Assembly (NCBI RefSeq): GCF_050624435.1
Contig: NC_134536.1
Span: 8,560,758 to 8,624,757, forward strand
Origin: Tenrec ecaudatus
Lineage: Eukaryota > Chordata > Mammalia > Afrosoricida > Tenrecidae
DNA: 64,000 bases
Direction: 5' to 3'
The translations under genes and the position numbers were made by a program. Below, in pieces: positions 48,550 through 61,686 of the stretch. The first letter of the stretch is position 1; the number at the start of each line of letters is the position of its first letter. Under the pieces are notes generated by a model. The model worked only from the letters and a program-made list of their open reading frames with translations, did no database searches and was not told the DNA's origin.

Positions 48550-49088
48550 GAGGGGTAAGGATAAAATAATAATCATATAAAGATAAAAATACAAATACTG
48601 AGTAAGAAAGAAAAGACCATCATCAATATTTTAACAGCCAGGGAAGAAATGTTTGTCATGGAACAAGTAAGAAATACTTGAAACTAGAGCAAATTCGGGT
48701 TGGGTCAAGAGGGAGGTCAACTGACCAAGGATCAATTCTGATCCAGCATAATCAAGTTTACAATGATCTCTGTCTGACAGTAAAGTTGCCTGGGACCCTT
48801 GCCTGCGGCTACAGGGGGTCTGCCAGACGCTTCATCAGGCTAGGTACTGTGCAGATAAATTGTAGGCTCCCACTGCCCTTGTCCTCCAAAGCCTTCTACA
48901 AATTGGGTGTTCACAATGTAAGTTCCAGTATCATTCCCTTCTTCAGATTGGAATTATATTATTTACAATCCTTGGATAACACAAGCTGGTGTGCCTCTTC
49001 CATGAGGACCTCATTGACTCCTCACTGGGATGGCTGCTTGTTTGAAGACAAGCCTTTAAGACCCCAGATGCTATCAGGAACATATTCC
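48550..49088 (-). mobile_element. L1 3' UTR, older relative of the young family
   Basis: It shares CTTCTACAAATTGGGTGTTC-type, AAGCTGGTGTGCCTCTTCCA and AAGCCTTTAAGACCCCAGAT blocks with 12480-12660 in the same orientation. The poly-A end is not preserved. Confidence 0.6.
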
Positions 49089-49094
49089 AGATGA

Positions 49095-49515
49095 TTGAGT
49101 GAGGCCTGTTGGCCCAGTGAGCGAAGCACGGGAATGTTAACAAAAAAGTCATCTGGTTCCAACCCACCAGCCGATCTTCAGGAGGAAGATGAGGTCGTCT
49201 GCTCCTGTAAGGATTTACAGCCTTGGAAATCATAGGGAATGGTCTTACTCTGTCTATAGGGGAGCTTGAATGCCATGGTGGCATAGAGGTTACACAAAGG
49301 GCCGCTAACTGCAAGGTCAGCAATTCAAAACCACCAGCCCATCCTGGGGAGAAAGATGGAGCTTTCTACTCCTGTAAAATTATAGTCTCAGAAACTCACA
49401 GAAGCAGTTCTACTCTGTCCTATAGGGTCAGTATGAGTCGGCATCAACTCGAAGGCTGTTTGGTTTTTTTATAGGGAAGCTATGAGTCAGAATGGACTCA
49501 AGGGGACTGGTTTGG
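49095..49515 (+). mobile_element. AfroSINE interrupted by another AfroSINE
   Basis: The outer SINE runs 49095-49255 (CCTGTTGGCCCAGTGAGCGA, AGGAGGAAGATGAGGTCGTC) and resumes at 49471-49515 (AAGCTATGAGTCAGAATGGA). The missing middle is the inner SINE. Removing it leaves a complete tail. Confidence 0.8.
49267..49470 (+). mobile_element. Inner AfroSINE with target-site duplication
   Basis: Complete from head (CATGGTGGCATAGAGGTTAC) to T-rich tail (GGTTTTTTT). Flanks ATAGGGGAGCT (49256-49266) and ATAGGGAAGCT (49471-49481) form an 11-bp duplication with one mismatch. Well preserved, so among the younger insertions. Confidence 0.85.
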
Positions 49516-49549
49516 GGTCTCATGCACAGCCACCACCATCTCTCAGCGG

Positions 49550-49760
49550 ACGTTTGTGAACTGCTGTGGTGCTGAAGAGGATTCCGTGGTGCTTCCAGAC
49601 TTCAATGGAGTAGGAAGAAAGGCCTGGAGATCTGCTTCTGAAAAGCAGCCAAAGAAAACCTCTGGATCCAATGGGTCCATCCCCAACCGTGCAGGACTAG
49701 GTTGGTTTCCTTTTGCCATGAGTTGGGAGCCAGTTGCAGGTCAGGTCCCAGCATGGTTTC
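49550..49760 (+). mobile_element. RTE-derived SINE-like element
   Basis: CTGTGGTGCTGAAGAGGATT, CTTCCAGACTTCAATGGAGT, GGAAGAAAGGCCTGGAGATC and CCATGAGTTGGGAGCCAGTT, in the order also seen at 57868-59230. Confidence 0.65.
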
Positions 49761-50204
49761 TGAACACCAGCACCCACAGGGAATCCTCTGAGTGTTACTG
49801 CTGTGACCAATATGTCTAGCTCAATCATCAACAGCAAGTCCAGCCACCCTGCCTCCTATAAGGGCCGTACCTCAGGGACTTCGTTTATTGGAGAAGCCAC
49901 TGCATTTCAGCTATTTACTGAACAACAACAAAATAAAACAAGTCTGTAACCAAGCTTTTCACAGATCCATCCAAATTTGTTCTTTGCTGAAAACTAACCC
50001 CTCCCCCCTTTTGTTGGCGTTAACCCATCTCCTCTACTAGGTAGCTCCAGTCAAGCCTACTTTTAATGTTATTTTGCATGTTTTCACATAGGAGAAAGAA
50101 AAGGATGCCTGGTTTGTAACGGGCAATCCGGTATCCGCCTTTTAAGTGAGAAGTGAGAATTTAACATCTTTCACATTTGCTGGACAGGAGTCCTTATTGT
50201 CGAT

Positions 50205-50422
50205 CAGGGGTTGGCAAACTTTAGAGATCGAAGAGCCAATCCTGTCCCTCACAGCAATTTAAAAATTACTCAAGAGTTACAATAGATGTAATTTTATAAA
50301 TAAATGGCATCACCACGCCCTGGACATGGATATATTTGCATCTTCAATTTTACGTCAGAGTCGATGTGCGTCTCAGAAGAGCCACGTGTGGCTCGACAGC
50401 CGCAGTTTGCTGACGACCCCTC
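50205..50422 (-). mobile_element. hAT MITE resembling OposCharlie1 (OC1)
   Basis: The left end CAGGGGTTGGCAAACT (50205-50220) is inverted at the right end (AGTTTGCTGACGACCCC, 50405-50420), which has a 3-base insertion. Inside the right end, GAGCCACGTGTGGCTC is a short palindrome typical of OC1-type elements as I recall them. The 8-bp flanks TTGTCGAT and GTCTAGAT agree at five positions, plausible for an old hAT duplication. It ends 65 bases before FNDC1 exon 3. No transposase is encoded. Confidence 0.75.
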
Positions 50423-50448
50423 GTCTAGATTCGTCCCTTGGTGTCTCA

Positions 50449-51244
<796 letters not shown>

Positions 51245-51760
51245 GTGTGGAAGGTACATAATCTCCTGTCAACTTGAGTGAAGAGGTGGAGTCTAGTCTG
51301 TCAATCAGGTCAGAGCCAATGAGGCCTCTGTGTGGCCATGGCCTTCTGAGGATTCTGGGAACTCCTGTCTTCCTCTCTGGAGGGAGGACACACTCTTTGC
51401 CTCACATTCCTGTTGACAAGCCACATGGAGCTGATGGACCTAGAGCCCTGGATCTGGAGGATTCATGTGAAGACCCATGCCAGCACTGAGATGCTTCCAC
51501 TGCCACTGGATCTAAGAGACTTTGCACCCACTGGCCTGTGATCTTCCTGTATTTGGCATCATTGCATGGCTTTGTGAGTCCAGAGAGGAATTTATGGATT
51601 AGTATCGGACATATGGGCTACTACAAGACCTATGGACTTGATCTGGACTGGGTTGGGATGTTTCTTAATATACAATTGCTCTTCGATATAGTCTTTTACA
51701 CATATATGACTGTCAATGAATTTGTTTCTCTAGTCTCCTCGGACTTACACACTGGGGGAG
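51245..51760 (+). repeat. Repeat A copy
   Basis: GGTACATAATCTCCTGTCAA at the start, GCTTCCACTGCCACTGGATC in the middle, TTTGTTTCTCTAGTCTCCTC with GGACTTACACAC at the end. Antisense to FNDC1. Confidence 0.75.
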
Positions 51761-52590
51761 GGAAGGTATTCAGTTTCAGGTTTGAAGGCTTTTGGCAGGG
51801 CATCTCCTCAGGCTCCAATAGTTTCTATCATATCAGAAAAATGGTTTTTGTTTTTTGGGTTTTTTTTTTTTAGTTTGGGTCCACATTTTTCCCCCACATA
51901 GCCAGAACCTTTTATTGTGATCCCGATCAGAGCAATCAGTAGGGGTAGCTGGTCACCATCTAGTTCTGGTCTCAAGGTAGTGGAAGCTGAGGGTCAAATG
52001 GTTCATTGGCCCTGTGGATTCACTGCTTGCTTATACCTTTGATTTTCATCACATTTATTTCCTCCAGTCAGAGAGAGACCAATAGTTACACCTTCCATGG
52101 CTTCTCCCTCACTTTTAAGATCTCAGTGACTACTAACCAAATAAAATGTAGAACATTGTCTTTGTGTGTCTATGTTGTGCTTATTGACCTAGAGGTCCCC
52201 TGAGACCCATGCCCAGTGACCCAATTCTGATCATGCCAGGCCATGGAAGACAGTAGGATATCTGACCCAGTCATGGAGCAACTCATGGTTGGCAGAGAGG
52301 ATGGCAGCAAGCCTAAAGAAAGAGCAGTAAGTCCAAGAAGGGGAAGTGGTGGAGGCTTGCAGAAAGAAGGGTTTGTTGAGGATTAGACTTTGGCTTGGAG
52401 CAGAGAATGTGCAAGGCAGTACTTCCCTGGGCCGATTCCTAGCCAAGTAGGTGGGGAGTCATCTTACTTTTCCATCTTATAAGCTGAAAGGCAAAAGGTG
52501 GATAGAAAAAGACGAGACCAGCTTCAGGGTTGCAACCCACTACCTCTATGCTTAATCTTCTGTCTTCCCTTCACACCCGGGACTCCACAT
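51761..52590. other. FNDC1 intron, no feature recognised
   Basis: A T-run lies at 51857-51871. The rest is not recognised. Confidence 0.5.
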
Positions 52591-52592
52591 GT

Positions 52593-53467
52593 TCTACGAG
52601 GGGGTACCCCACAAAACTGATTTTTTTTCCAAGGCTATGTATTTAATTTTTTTTAGAAAACAACCTTAAAAGTGCTCTTCATTACACTTAATACATTTGT
52701 CAAATCTGTAATTCCATTCTTGGAAACATTTTTAAAACTCATCTGTTAGGATGGCTGATAGAGCCTCCCTCGTTTCTTTCTTCTTCACCTATTCTACGTT
52801 GTCAAATCACTGTCCTTTCATGTCTCTCTTCATTTGAGGAAACAAAAAGAAGTCACACAGAGTGAGATCAGGTTAATAAGGTGCGTGGAGCAAGAAAGAC
52901 ATGCTGATGTTTGCCCAAAACTGGCACACTGAGATGGCTGTGTGAAAGGTGCAATGTCATGGTGGCAAAACCAGTCCCCCGCCTGCCACAAATCAGGCCT
53001 TTGGGGTCACAATCTTTTCAGAACCCTAAATAGAAACCTTGATTGAGATTGTGTATTTGAGCACAAGTACACGAATTTTGTGAACATTTTCATCTGTTCG
53101 GGAATTTGATGGGTGTCCAGAAGGAGGCTTGTCATCAATCGACATTTTGCCTTTTTGGAAACAAGAAAAGCACTCATACACTTGAGTTTTTCCCATTGTG
53201 GTGTCCTTATAAGCTATGTTCAACATCACCGAAGTTTCTGCAGCATTTTTCCTGAGCAGGAAACAAAATTTCAGGAAATAGCCACATGCTGTTCTCTTAA
53301 ATTGGCCATCACACACACAAAAAACAAGCTTCTAGCGAAACTGCTTTTACAAAAAAGTTCACTGTGACCAGAGAGAACCTTCTCAGGTGACACCACTCAG
53401 TGCATGAACTCAAATCGAGTTGCTCAGAGCTCCCTGAAAGCTCCACCCGAAGAGCTTTTTCTGTAGC
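52593..53467 (-). mobile_element. Mariner DNA transposon, second copy, internally deleted
   Basis: The plus-strand left end GAGGGGGTACCCCACAAAAC is the inverse of the 3' end of the element at 20879. The minus-strand ORF 53316-53026 encodes AETSVMLNIAYKDTTMGKTQ, then PPSGHPSNSRTDENVHKIRV, the helix-turn-helix region. The deletion here starts later in the protein and ends later than in the other copy, and again removes the first catalytic Asp. The 5' terminal repeat is not evident, so the right edge may be truncated. Confidence 0.8.
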
Positions 53468-53571
53468 AACTAGGACTCTGGCAGGGTAGAGGATTAGGAG
53501 TTGGATCGGCAGTCTGAATGCCCCAGCTGCATCATGGGAGAAAAATGAGACTTTCTACTCCAGTTAAAAAT
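53468..53571 (+). mobile_element. AfroSINE fragment
   Basis: GACTCTGGCAGGGTAGAGGA, GATCGGCAGTCTGAATGCC and GGGAGAAAAATGAGACTTTC are the head and body start. The 3' part is missing. Confidence 0.6.
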
Positions 53572-53608
53572 GACCAGTCCCCCATCTGCCACAAATCTGG
53601 CCTTTAAA
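53572..53608. mobile_element. 37-bp mariner scrap between a SINE and an L1 tail
   Basis: CCAGTCCCCCATCTGCCACA (53575-53594) continues to GGCCTTT and repeats, with two changes, 52975-53005 inside the neighbouring mariner. It is too long to be chance. Confidence 0.6.
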
Positions 53609-55015
53609 AAAATCATTTTACTGGGGGCTCTTACAACTCTTAACACAATCCATACATCAGTTGTATCAAGCACATTTGTACATATGTTGCAATCAAACAT
53701 TTCCTTTCTACTTTAGCTCTTGGTATCAGCTCCTATTTTTCCCCTCTCTCCCCTCCCTCCCTCCCACTCTTGTGAACCCTTGATTAAATTATAAATTATT
53801 ATTGTTTGCATGTCTTACACCATCCACTGTCTCCTTTCATCCATGTTCCTGCTGGTTGTCCCGCTGGGCGTGGGGTTTTTTAATACCTCAACCTTGTGAT
53901 CGGTGCCCCATTTCTCCCCCTTCTCCACCCACCTTCCTCCTAACCTCATCGTATCTCTACTCCCATTACTGTTCCTGGGGAGGGGAAGGGCAGTATCTTT
54001 CCTGGATTCTGTGTGTTGACAGTTCTTATCTGTACTGGTGTACATGCTTCAGTCTAGCTGGGTTTGTGAAGTAGAACTGGGGTCATGATAGTGGGGGGAG
54101 GGGCATTAAAGAATTGGAGGAATGTTGTGTGTTTAGTTAGTGCTATACTGCACTCTGGCTGACTTGAACCTCCCTTGTGACCCTTCTGTCAGGGCATGTC
54201 CAATTGTCTACAGATGGGCTTTGAGTAACCACTCCAATCCCCCTCGTTCACATCAATATGCTTGTTTGGGGTCTTCTGATGCCATTGACACCTTGAGAGC
54301 ACTCAGGCTGGTGTGCTTCTTCTATGTGGGCTTTGTTGCATCCCTGATAAATGGCCACTTGTTTAACTTCAAGCCTTTAAGACCCCAGATACTAAATCTT
54401 GTAATAGCCGGGTACCATCAGCTTTCTTCACCACATTTGCTTATGCACCCATTTTGTCTTCAGCGATCATGTCAGTAAGGTGAGCACCACAGAATGCCAG
54501 GTTATTGGAACAAAGTGTTCTTGCATTAAGGGACTACTTGAGTAGAGGCCCAATGCCCATCTGCTTCCTTAATACTTGATATATAAATATATGTATATGG
54601 GCCTATATCCTTATTGTTATATATTAATATATTTACTTATGTACATGCCTATATTTATAGCTCTATAAATGCCTTTTACCTTCTAGCTCTTTCTTCTATT
54701 TCCTTTTACTTTCCTCCTGTCCCACTATCATGTTCGACCTTCATTCAGCTCTCAGTAATTTCCCTTGGCTACATTGCATTTGATCTAAACCCACCAGGCA
54801 TTCTACGCCCTCCTTACCATCAAATTTAGACCACTTGTTGTTCCCTTGTCCCTGGGGTTTTTTTGGCTTCCCCCTCCCTTTCCCCCACCTTCCTGTCTCC
54901 CCTGTCCCCCAAGAACTGTTGGTTCCATTATTTTCTTCTTGGGATTATTTATCTTGCCTATCTTATATAGATAGACATGAAAGGAGGAAGAGGAGGAGAA
55001 GGAAGGGGCCTACAA
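53609..55015 (-). mobile_element. Young-family L1 3' UTR, nearly complete
   Basis: The inverted copy begins with the tail (AAATCATTTTACTGGGGGCT) and extends for 1.4 kb, overlapping both the 3' part and the upstream part seen at 1-700. It shows that these two segments are contiguous in one element. ORFs in it are shadows. Confidence 0.8.
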
Positions 55016-55409
55016 CAATTTCATCTCCACATTTCGCTAGTGGCAGAACCTAGCACCTGGATCGTGAGGACACTGATAACACAGGCCTCTGGGGGGTAGT
55101 AGTATACCACTGCTCGACCCTCATGTGCTGGAACCTTGCCTATGTTCCTCTCCAAGGGAGCTTTCCTGGTGATCATTAACACCCAAACCAGACTGTATGA
55201 GAAGACATGAGCATTAATCCTGTTTGTAACTCTAGGAACAAGCATTGCATACTGCCCACTCAGGGCGAAAAATGAATGACACTCCAGCCAGCAGGCCACT
55301 GCTCAGTGTAGGCAGACATATTTTTAACCTATATGAAGGGCTACCATACATCTTTCTTAAGTGGCATGAAATGGACTTCTTGGAGTTTAAGTGTCAGCTC
55401 ATCACAATG

Positions 55410-55740
55410 GTGTTGTTGCTATTAGGGGTCAACGAGCTGGTTCCTACATAACAAGACTATGTACATCATGCCCACAATCTTCATTATGTCAGAGCCCACT
55501 GTTTCCGCCACTGAGTCAATCTATCATTGGGTATCATTCTTTCTTCTTCTTGCTGCCCCTCAACTGTACTAAGGATGGAATCCTAATGGAACTAGAGACT
55601 TGTCTCTCCTAATTGCATGTCTGAAGTACGCGAGATAAAGTCTCTTCATCCTCCATTCCAAGGAGCATTCTGGTTGCATTTCTTCCAAGAAAGATTTGTT
55701 TGTTCTCCTGTATGTCTATCATACTTTCACGAGTCCTCAT
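55410..55740 (-). mobile_element. RTE 3' end, diverged
   Basis: The inverted 3' end (TGTTGCTATTAGGGGTCAAC, GCTGGTTCCTACATAACAAG) is followed by AAGTACGCGAGATAAAGTCT and CCAAGGAGCATTCTGGTTGC in RTE order. 55016-55409 between it and the L1 is unassigned. Confidence 0.6.
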
Positions 55741-55814
55741 CAACATAACAATTTAAATACAGCATTTTTTCTAGTCTTCCATTTCATTATCGAGCTAATT
55801 AGAATGCTTAAAAG

Positions 55815-56145
55815 AAATCCACAGTCATCAAGTTGATCCCAACTGTAAATCTGTACAGGTTTGGAGAGCCTCAACTCTCCCCTTAAGAGTGGCTGGTGAA
55901 TTTGAACTGCACACCTGTGGTTAGCAATACCCAGGCTCCTTATTAAGCTGCACCAGTGACTCTGTGGGTTAAGCACTGGGACGCAAGGTCATTAAATCAA
56001 GTCAATCAGCTGCTCTACAAGAGAAAGAGGATGCTGTCAGTTCGCACAAAGACTGATCCTTTCAGAAACCACAGAGAGCAGTTCCACTGTGTCTTCAGGG
56101 GTCACCAGGAGTAAGAATCGACTAGAAGGCCATGGGTTTTTAAAA
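55815..56145. mobile_element. Two AfroSINEs head to head
   Basis: 55815-55942 is an inverted copy (TTGAACTGCACACCTGTGGT, CCCAGGCTCCTTAT). 55945-56145 runs forward (GACTCTGTGGGTTAAGCACT, GGGTCACCAGGAGTAAGAAT, GACTAGAAGGCCATGG). Confidence 0.65.
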
Positions 56146-57867
<1,722 letters not shown>

Positions 57868-58294
57868 TTGTGGGTTGCTATGATGCTGAACAGGTTCAGT
57901 GGAGCTTCCAGACAAAGATGGAGTATAAAGAAAGATCAGGGGAGCTATTTCTGAGAATCAGCCAATGAAAGTCCTATAAATGGAGGCACAGGGCATTTAT
58001 AGAGGTCTAAATACAGGCATGTACATGTGTAAATATGTTTACATATGATGATAGGGAAATAGATATATGTACATGTATTTGTAGGTTAGTATTAAGGTAG
58101 CAGATGGACATTGGGCCCTTAATCAAGCGCTCCCTCAATCCAAGAACACTTTGTTCTAATAACCTGATATTCTGTGGTGCTCACCTTTCTGACACAATCG
58201 CGGAAGACAAAATGGGTGCATAAGCAAATATGGTGAAGAAAGCTGATGGTGCCCAGCTATCAAAAGATATAGCACCTGGATCTGATCCAAAGAG

Positions 58295-58295
<1 letters not shown>

Positions 58296-58335
<40 letters not shown>
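58296..58335 (+). repeat. (AC)20 microsatellite inside L1
   Basis: Flanked on both sides by copies of the word AAAGATATAGCACCTGG (58263 and 58336), so the tract sits in a short duplication. Confidence 0.95.
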
Positions 58336-58337
<2 letters not shown>

Positions 58338-59052
58338 GATATAGCACCTGGGATCTTAAAGGCTTGAAGATAAACAAGCAGTCATCTAGCTGAGAAGCAG
58401 CAAAGCCCACATGGAAGAAGCATACCAGCCTCTGTGATCATGAGGTGCCGATAGAATCAGGTATCAGGCACCAAATACCCAGAACAAAAAAATCGTATCA
58501 TTGTGAATGAGGGGAAATGCAGAATGGAGACCCAAGGCCCATTTGTAGAAACTGGACATCCCTTTACAGAGGGTCGTGGGGAGGAGACGAGCCAGTCAGA
58601 GTGCAGTAGAGCACCAATGAAACATCTAAACTTCCCTCTAATTCTTTAATGCTTCCTCCCCTACCCCACTATCATGATCCCAATTCTAACTAAGAAATAC
58701 AACTAGACCAGAGCATGTGCATTGGTACAGATAAGAGCTGGAAACACAGGGAATCCAGGACAGATAAATCCCTCAGGACCAATGTCAGGAAGATAAGAGG
58801 AAAGTGGAGGGAGAAAGGAGGAATCAATCACAATGATCTACATATAACCCCCTCCCAGAGGGATGGACAACAGAAAAATGGGTGAAAGGATACATTTGTC
58901 AGTGTAAGACATGAAAAAAAATTAATAAATTATCAAGGGTTCATGAGGGAGGCAGGGTGGAGGGGGGGATGAGGAACTGATACCAAGGGTTCAATAGACA
59001 GAAAATGTTTTGAAAATGATAATGGCAACCAATGTACAAATGAGCTCCACAC

Positions 59053-59111
59053 AATGGATGGATGGATGGATGGATGGATGGATGGATGGATGGATGGATG
59101 GATGGATGGAT
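59053..59111 (+). repeat. (ATGG)n microsatellite inside the L1 3' end
   Basis: About 15 units. The copy at 1636-1647 has only three ATGG units at the same place in the element, so this is an expansion of an L1 motif. Confidence 0.95.
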
Positions 59112-59230
59112 TGTGAAAGAGTTGTATGAACCCCAATAAAATGATAAAAGACACCCCTATGAATCACCACAGTCCAATTCTATTGTATATGAAATTATTA
59201 TATATGTAGGCTGACTCAATGGTAACTAAA

Positions 59231-59511
59231 AACAACCACACAAATGAGTGAGTTTCAAAAAGGTCCATGCAATATGGGATTAGAAGGTAATGGGGCTTTG
59301 CCATGAGCATTCTGAAGCTCTCTCGTAGATCCATTTGGCATCTTAGTTCAGCAGGTAAGAGAATGAGTAGTTGATTCCCTCATGAAAGAAGATTTTCTCC
59401 TTCCCCCTCGGGTTTGCCATGCACTGGAATGTTCCATCAGCAGCAGCATGGTTCAACTTGAGATAGGAGGGCCAGTGTCTATGATATCCATGGGAATGTC
59501 CTGGGCACTGG
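59231..59511. other. FNDC1 intron, no feature recognised
   Basis: Nothing nameable. Confidence 0.5.
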
Positions 59512-59610
59512 TGGTTAGTGTGCCATTGAGTCAATTTGACTGGTAGGACAGGGTAGAACCACCCCTGTGGGTTTCTGAGACTCAAACTCTTCAAGGGAGT
59601 CAAGTGCCTC
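59512..59610 (-). mobile_element. AfroSINE, 3' half
   Basis: GTGCCATTGAGTCAATTTGA, GACAGGGTAGAACCACCCCT and GTGGGTTTCTGAGACTCAAA in inverted order. The head is absent. Confidence 0.65.
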
Positions 59611-60284
59611 ACATGTGTCCCCCAGAAGCACTGCCTCTACAGATTGATAGAGGATTTCACCTGAATTAAGTTCCAGAGACACGGATGTGGGAGGTGAATT
59701 CTAGCAGGGCTTGGTCCTCACTGCACTGGCCCCGTGGTGCCTCCTTGTAGCCAAGCAACTCTCCCTTGTCAGTGTTTCATGAAAGCCCCGGGGATCTCAG
59801 AGTCCTGGCGTAGTTACGTGAAGAATGTATATTATGTAGCTGATCAAAAGCCTAGTAGCTTAAAATAAGGCCTGCAGTTATTTCTGTGTGTGTGTGTTTG
59901 TTTGCGAGCACACATGTGTCCATGCTTTGAGATACTGTTCAATTAATAAAAAGATATATATTTGTTTGTTTTCTATTGGGAAGATACTGGACTTCACAGG
60001 AAAGGGCCTGTCGAGCACATTCAGACAAGCACTTCTAATTTCCATTGAAGAGACACATTTCCCGCTCCTTGTCCTCTTACCACCTCTGTAGACTCTTTAG
60101 GGCCTCCTTCCCTATGTCATGAGTCCTACTTCTTAAGCAGTGGTCAAACCCCATAAGAGAAGCTGCTCTTTGACTGTTATTAGAGGTTTTTTTCTAATTC
60201 TAAGAGATAAAGTTGTAAATGTAAAATAAAAGCACTAGGGAAAAAAAGAAAAAAAGCACTAGAAATTCAGAATTATATAATTTT
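59611..60284. other. FNDC1 intron, no feature recognised
   Basis: Short GT-rich run at 59885-59900. Otherwise not recognised. Confidence 0.5.
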
Positions 60285-60287
60285 TTA

Positions 60288-60540
60288 TGTAGTTGTTAGG
60301 TGCTGACGAAGTTGGTTCTGACTCAGAGTGACCCTATGTATGACACAACAAAATATGGTCTGGTCCTGTGCCAGTTTCACAATTGTTATGTTTGAGCCCC
60401 TCATTGCAGCCACTGTGTCCGTCCATCTTGTTAAGGGTCTTCCTTTTGCCTGCTTCCCCTCTACTTTACCAAGCATCGTGTCCTTCCCCAGGGACTGGTC
60501 TCTCCTGACAAGTCCAAAGTACGTGAGACAAAGTCTCACG
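60288..60540 (-). mobile_element. RTE LINE 3' end, frame open
   Basis: The minus strand encodes VRRDQSLGKDTMLGKVEGKQ, then RWTDTVAAM, the same C-terminal peptide as in 35396-35663. The 3' end at 60288 is the GTTAGGTGCTGACGAAGTTG block. Confidence 0.8.
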
Positions 60541-60626
60541 TAATTCTATTAACTATACTAGCATAATAGTGACAGATAATATATAAAATTCTGACCTTAA
60601 ATACCACCACCACCATCTACCCTGTG

Positions 60627-61550
60627 ATAGATAGGTTTATTGTGCCAACCTGGCCAATAGGAACATATGGGATTAATAAGGTCACAATTGATTGGAGGGC
60701 AAATGGATAAATGGTTCATCAAGGCCTGCGGTGATCAGACTAGTGTGGGGTTGATGTAGCTGTTCTCTGCCTCAACTTGTGCGCTACACTACCTGTGGGA
60801 CAGCCAACCCATGAATCATGTTGCTAAAGCTTGAGGTTCCTTTGAGACCTGCTTCACCATGCTACTGGTGTATACATCGCTTAAGCCTGTCAGATCCTGT
60901 CATCTTGCATTACTTGAGTTTGATATCTCATCCGGACCTGCTGCGCTAAGCTCATGAGCTGCTGATTATTGGTGAGCCCCCTGGCTGTTTGCTGTTGTGG
61001 CCGGATTGCCTGCATTGCCCTAAGGAAGACTCAGTTGGCTGCTTCCTTGACCTTGGGCCCAGCAGCCCTCCTGAGTTCAAGGACTCCCAGTATATTAACT
61101 GTTGCACAGAAGTCCCAGGTGTGGTGAATGGAGACCTGGTGTAGGCAACTGGAGACCAAAGACAACTGTCTTTTTCACTCCCTGTGAGACATTCCTATGG
61201 ACAAGACACGTGGATCTATGCTAGAGCCCTGGAGCTGAAAGAGCCACATGGAGATCCTTGACAGAACGGAGATGCTTTCACCGCCACTGGATCCACAAGA
61301 CTTTCCACCCACTGGCCTGTGATCTTTCTTCCTGCATTCAGCTTCATTGCACGTGCTGCATGTGTCTGAAGAAGAATTTATAGACTGGTAACAAGCATAT
61401 GGGCTAATATCAGATTTATGGACTTAACCTGATCTGGATTGGTATGTTTTCTTAATGTACCATTGCTCTTTGATATAAAGTTCTCTCTTATACACATATA
61501 AGTGTCTATGAATTTATTTCTCTAGTTAACCCAGACTAACACAAACCCCA
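60627..61550 (+). repeat. Repeat A copy, longest variant (about 920 bases)
   Basis: It starts with the GATAGGTTTATTGTGCCAAC block of the long variant and ends TTATTTCTCTAGTTAACCCA with GACTAACACAAAC. The extra middle (60840-61150) is absent from the short copies, so the family has at least two structural forms. Confidence 0.7.
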
Positions 61551-61686
61551 AGACACACAATCATACACATACTCCTTTCTCTTATACAATAGAGAGAGGA
61601 AGAGATGATTCAAGGAAGATACCTATTCTCTTTTTACAAAATATACACTGATCCTCATATTTTGGAATACCCCGGTGGTGCAAAAG

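Larger units (their letters stand above)
57985..59140 (+). mobile_element. Young-family L1 3' end
   Basis: Collinear with 650-1690: GATATATGTACATGTATTTG, AAATATGGTGAAGAAAGCTG, TTAATGCTTCCTCCCC and the CCCCAATAAAATGATAAAAG tail. It contains two microsatellites grown from its own sequence, listed next. Confidence 0.85.
57868..59230 (+). mobile_element. RTE-derived SINE split by an L1 insertion
   Basis: The left part, 57868-57975 (TTGCTATGATGCTGAACAGG, GAATCAGCCAATGAAAGTCC), resumes at about 59148 with CCCCTATGAATCACCACAGT. Words at the junctions, CCTATAAAT and CCTATGAAT, may be the target duplication. The interrupting L1 is listed separately. Confidence 0.65.

Noticed and set aside
59053-59111. 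Regular tetramer array as a possible CRISPR or satellite array
   Set aside because: No spacers. It is a simple (ATGG)n expansion inside an L1 end.
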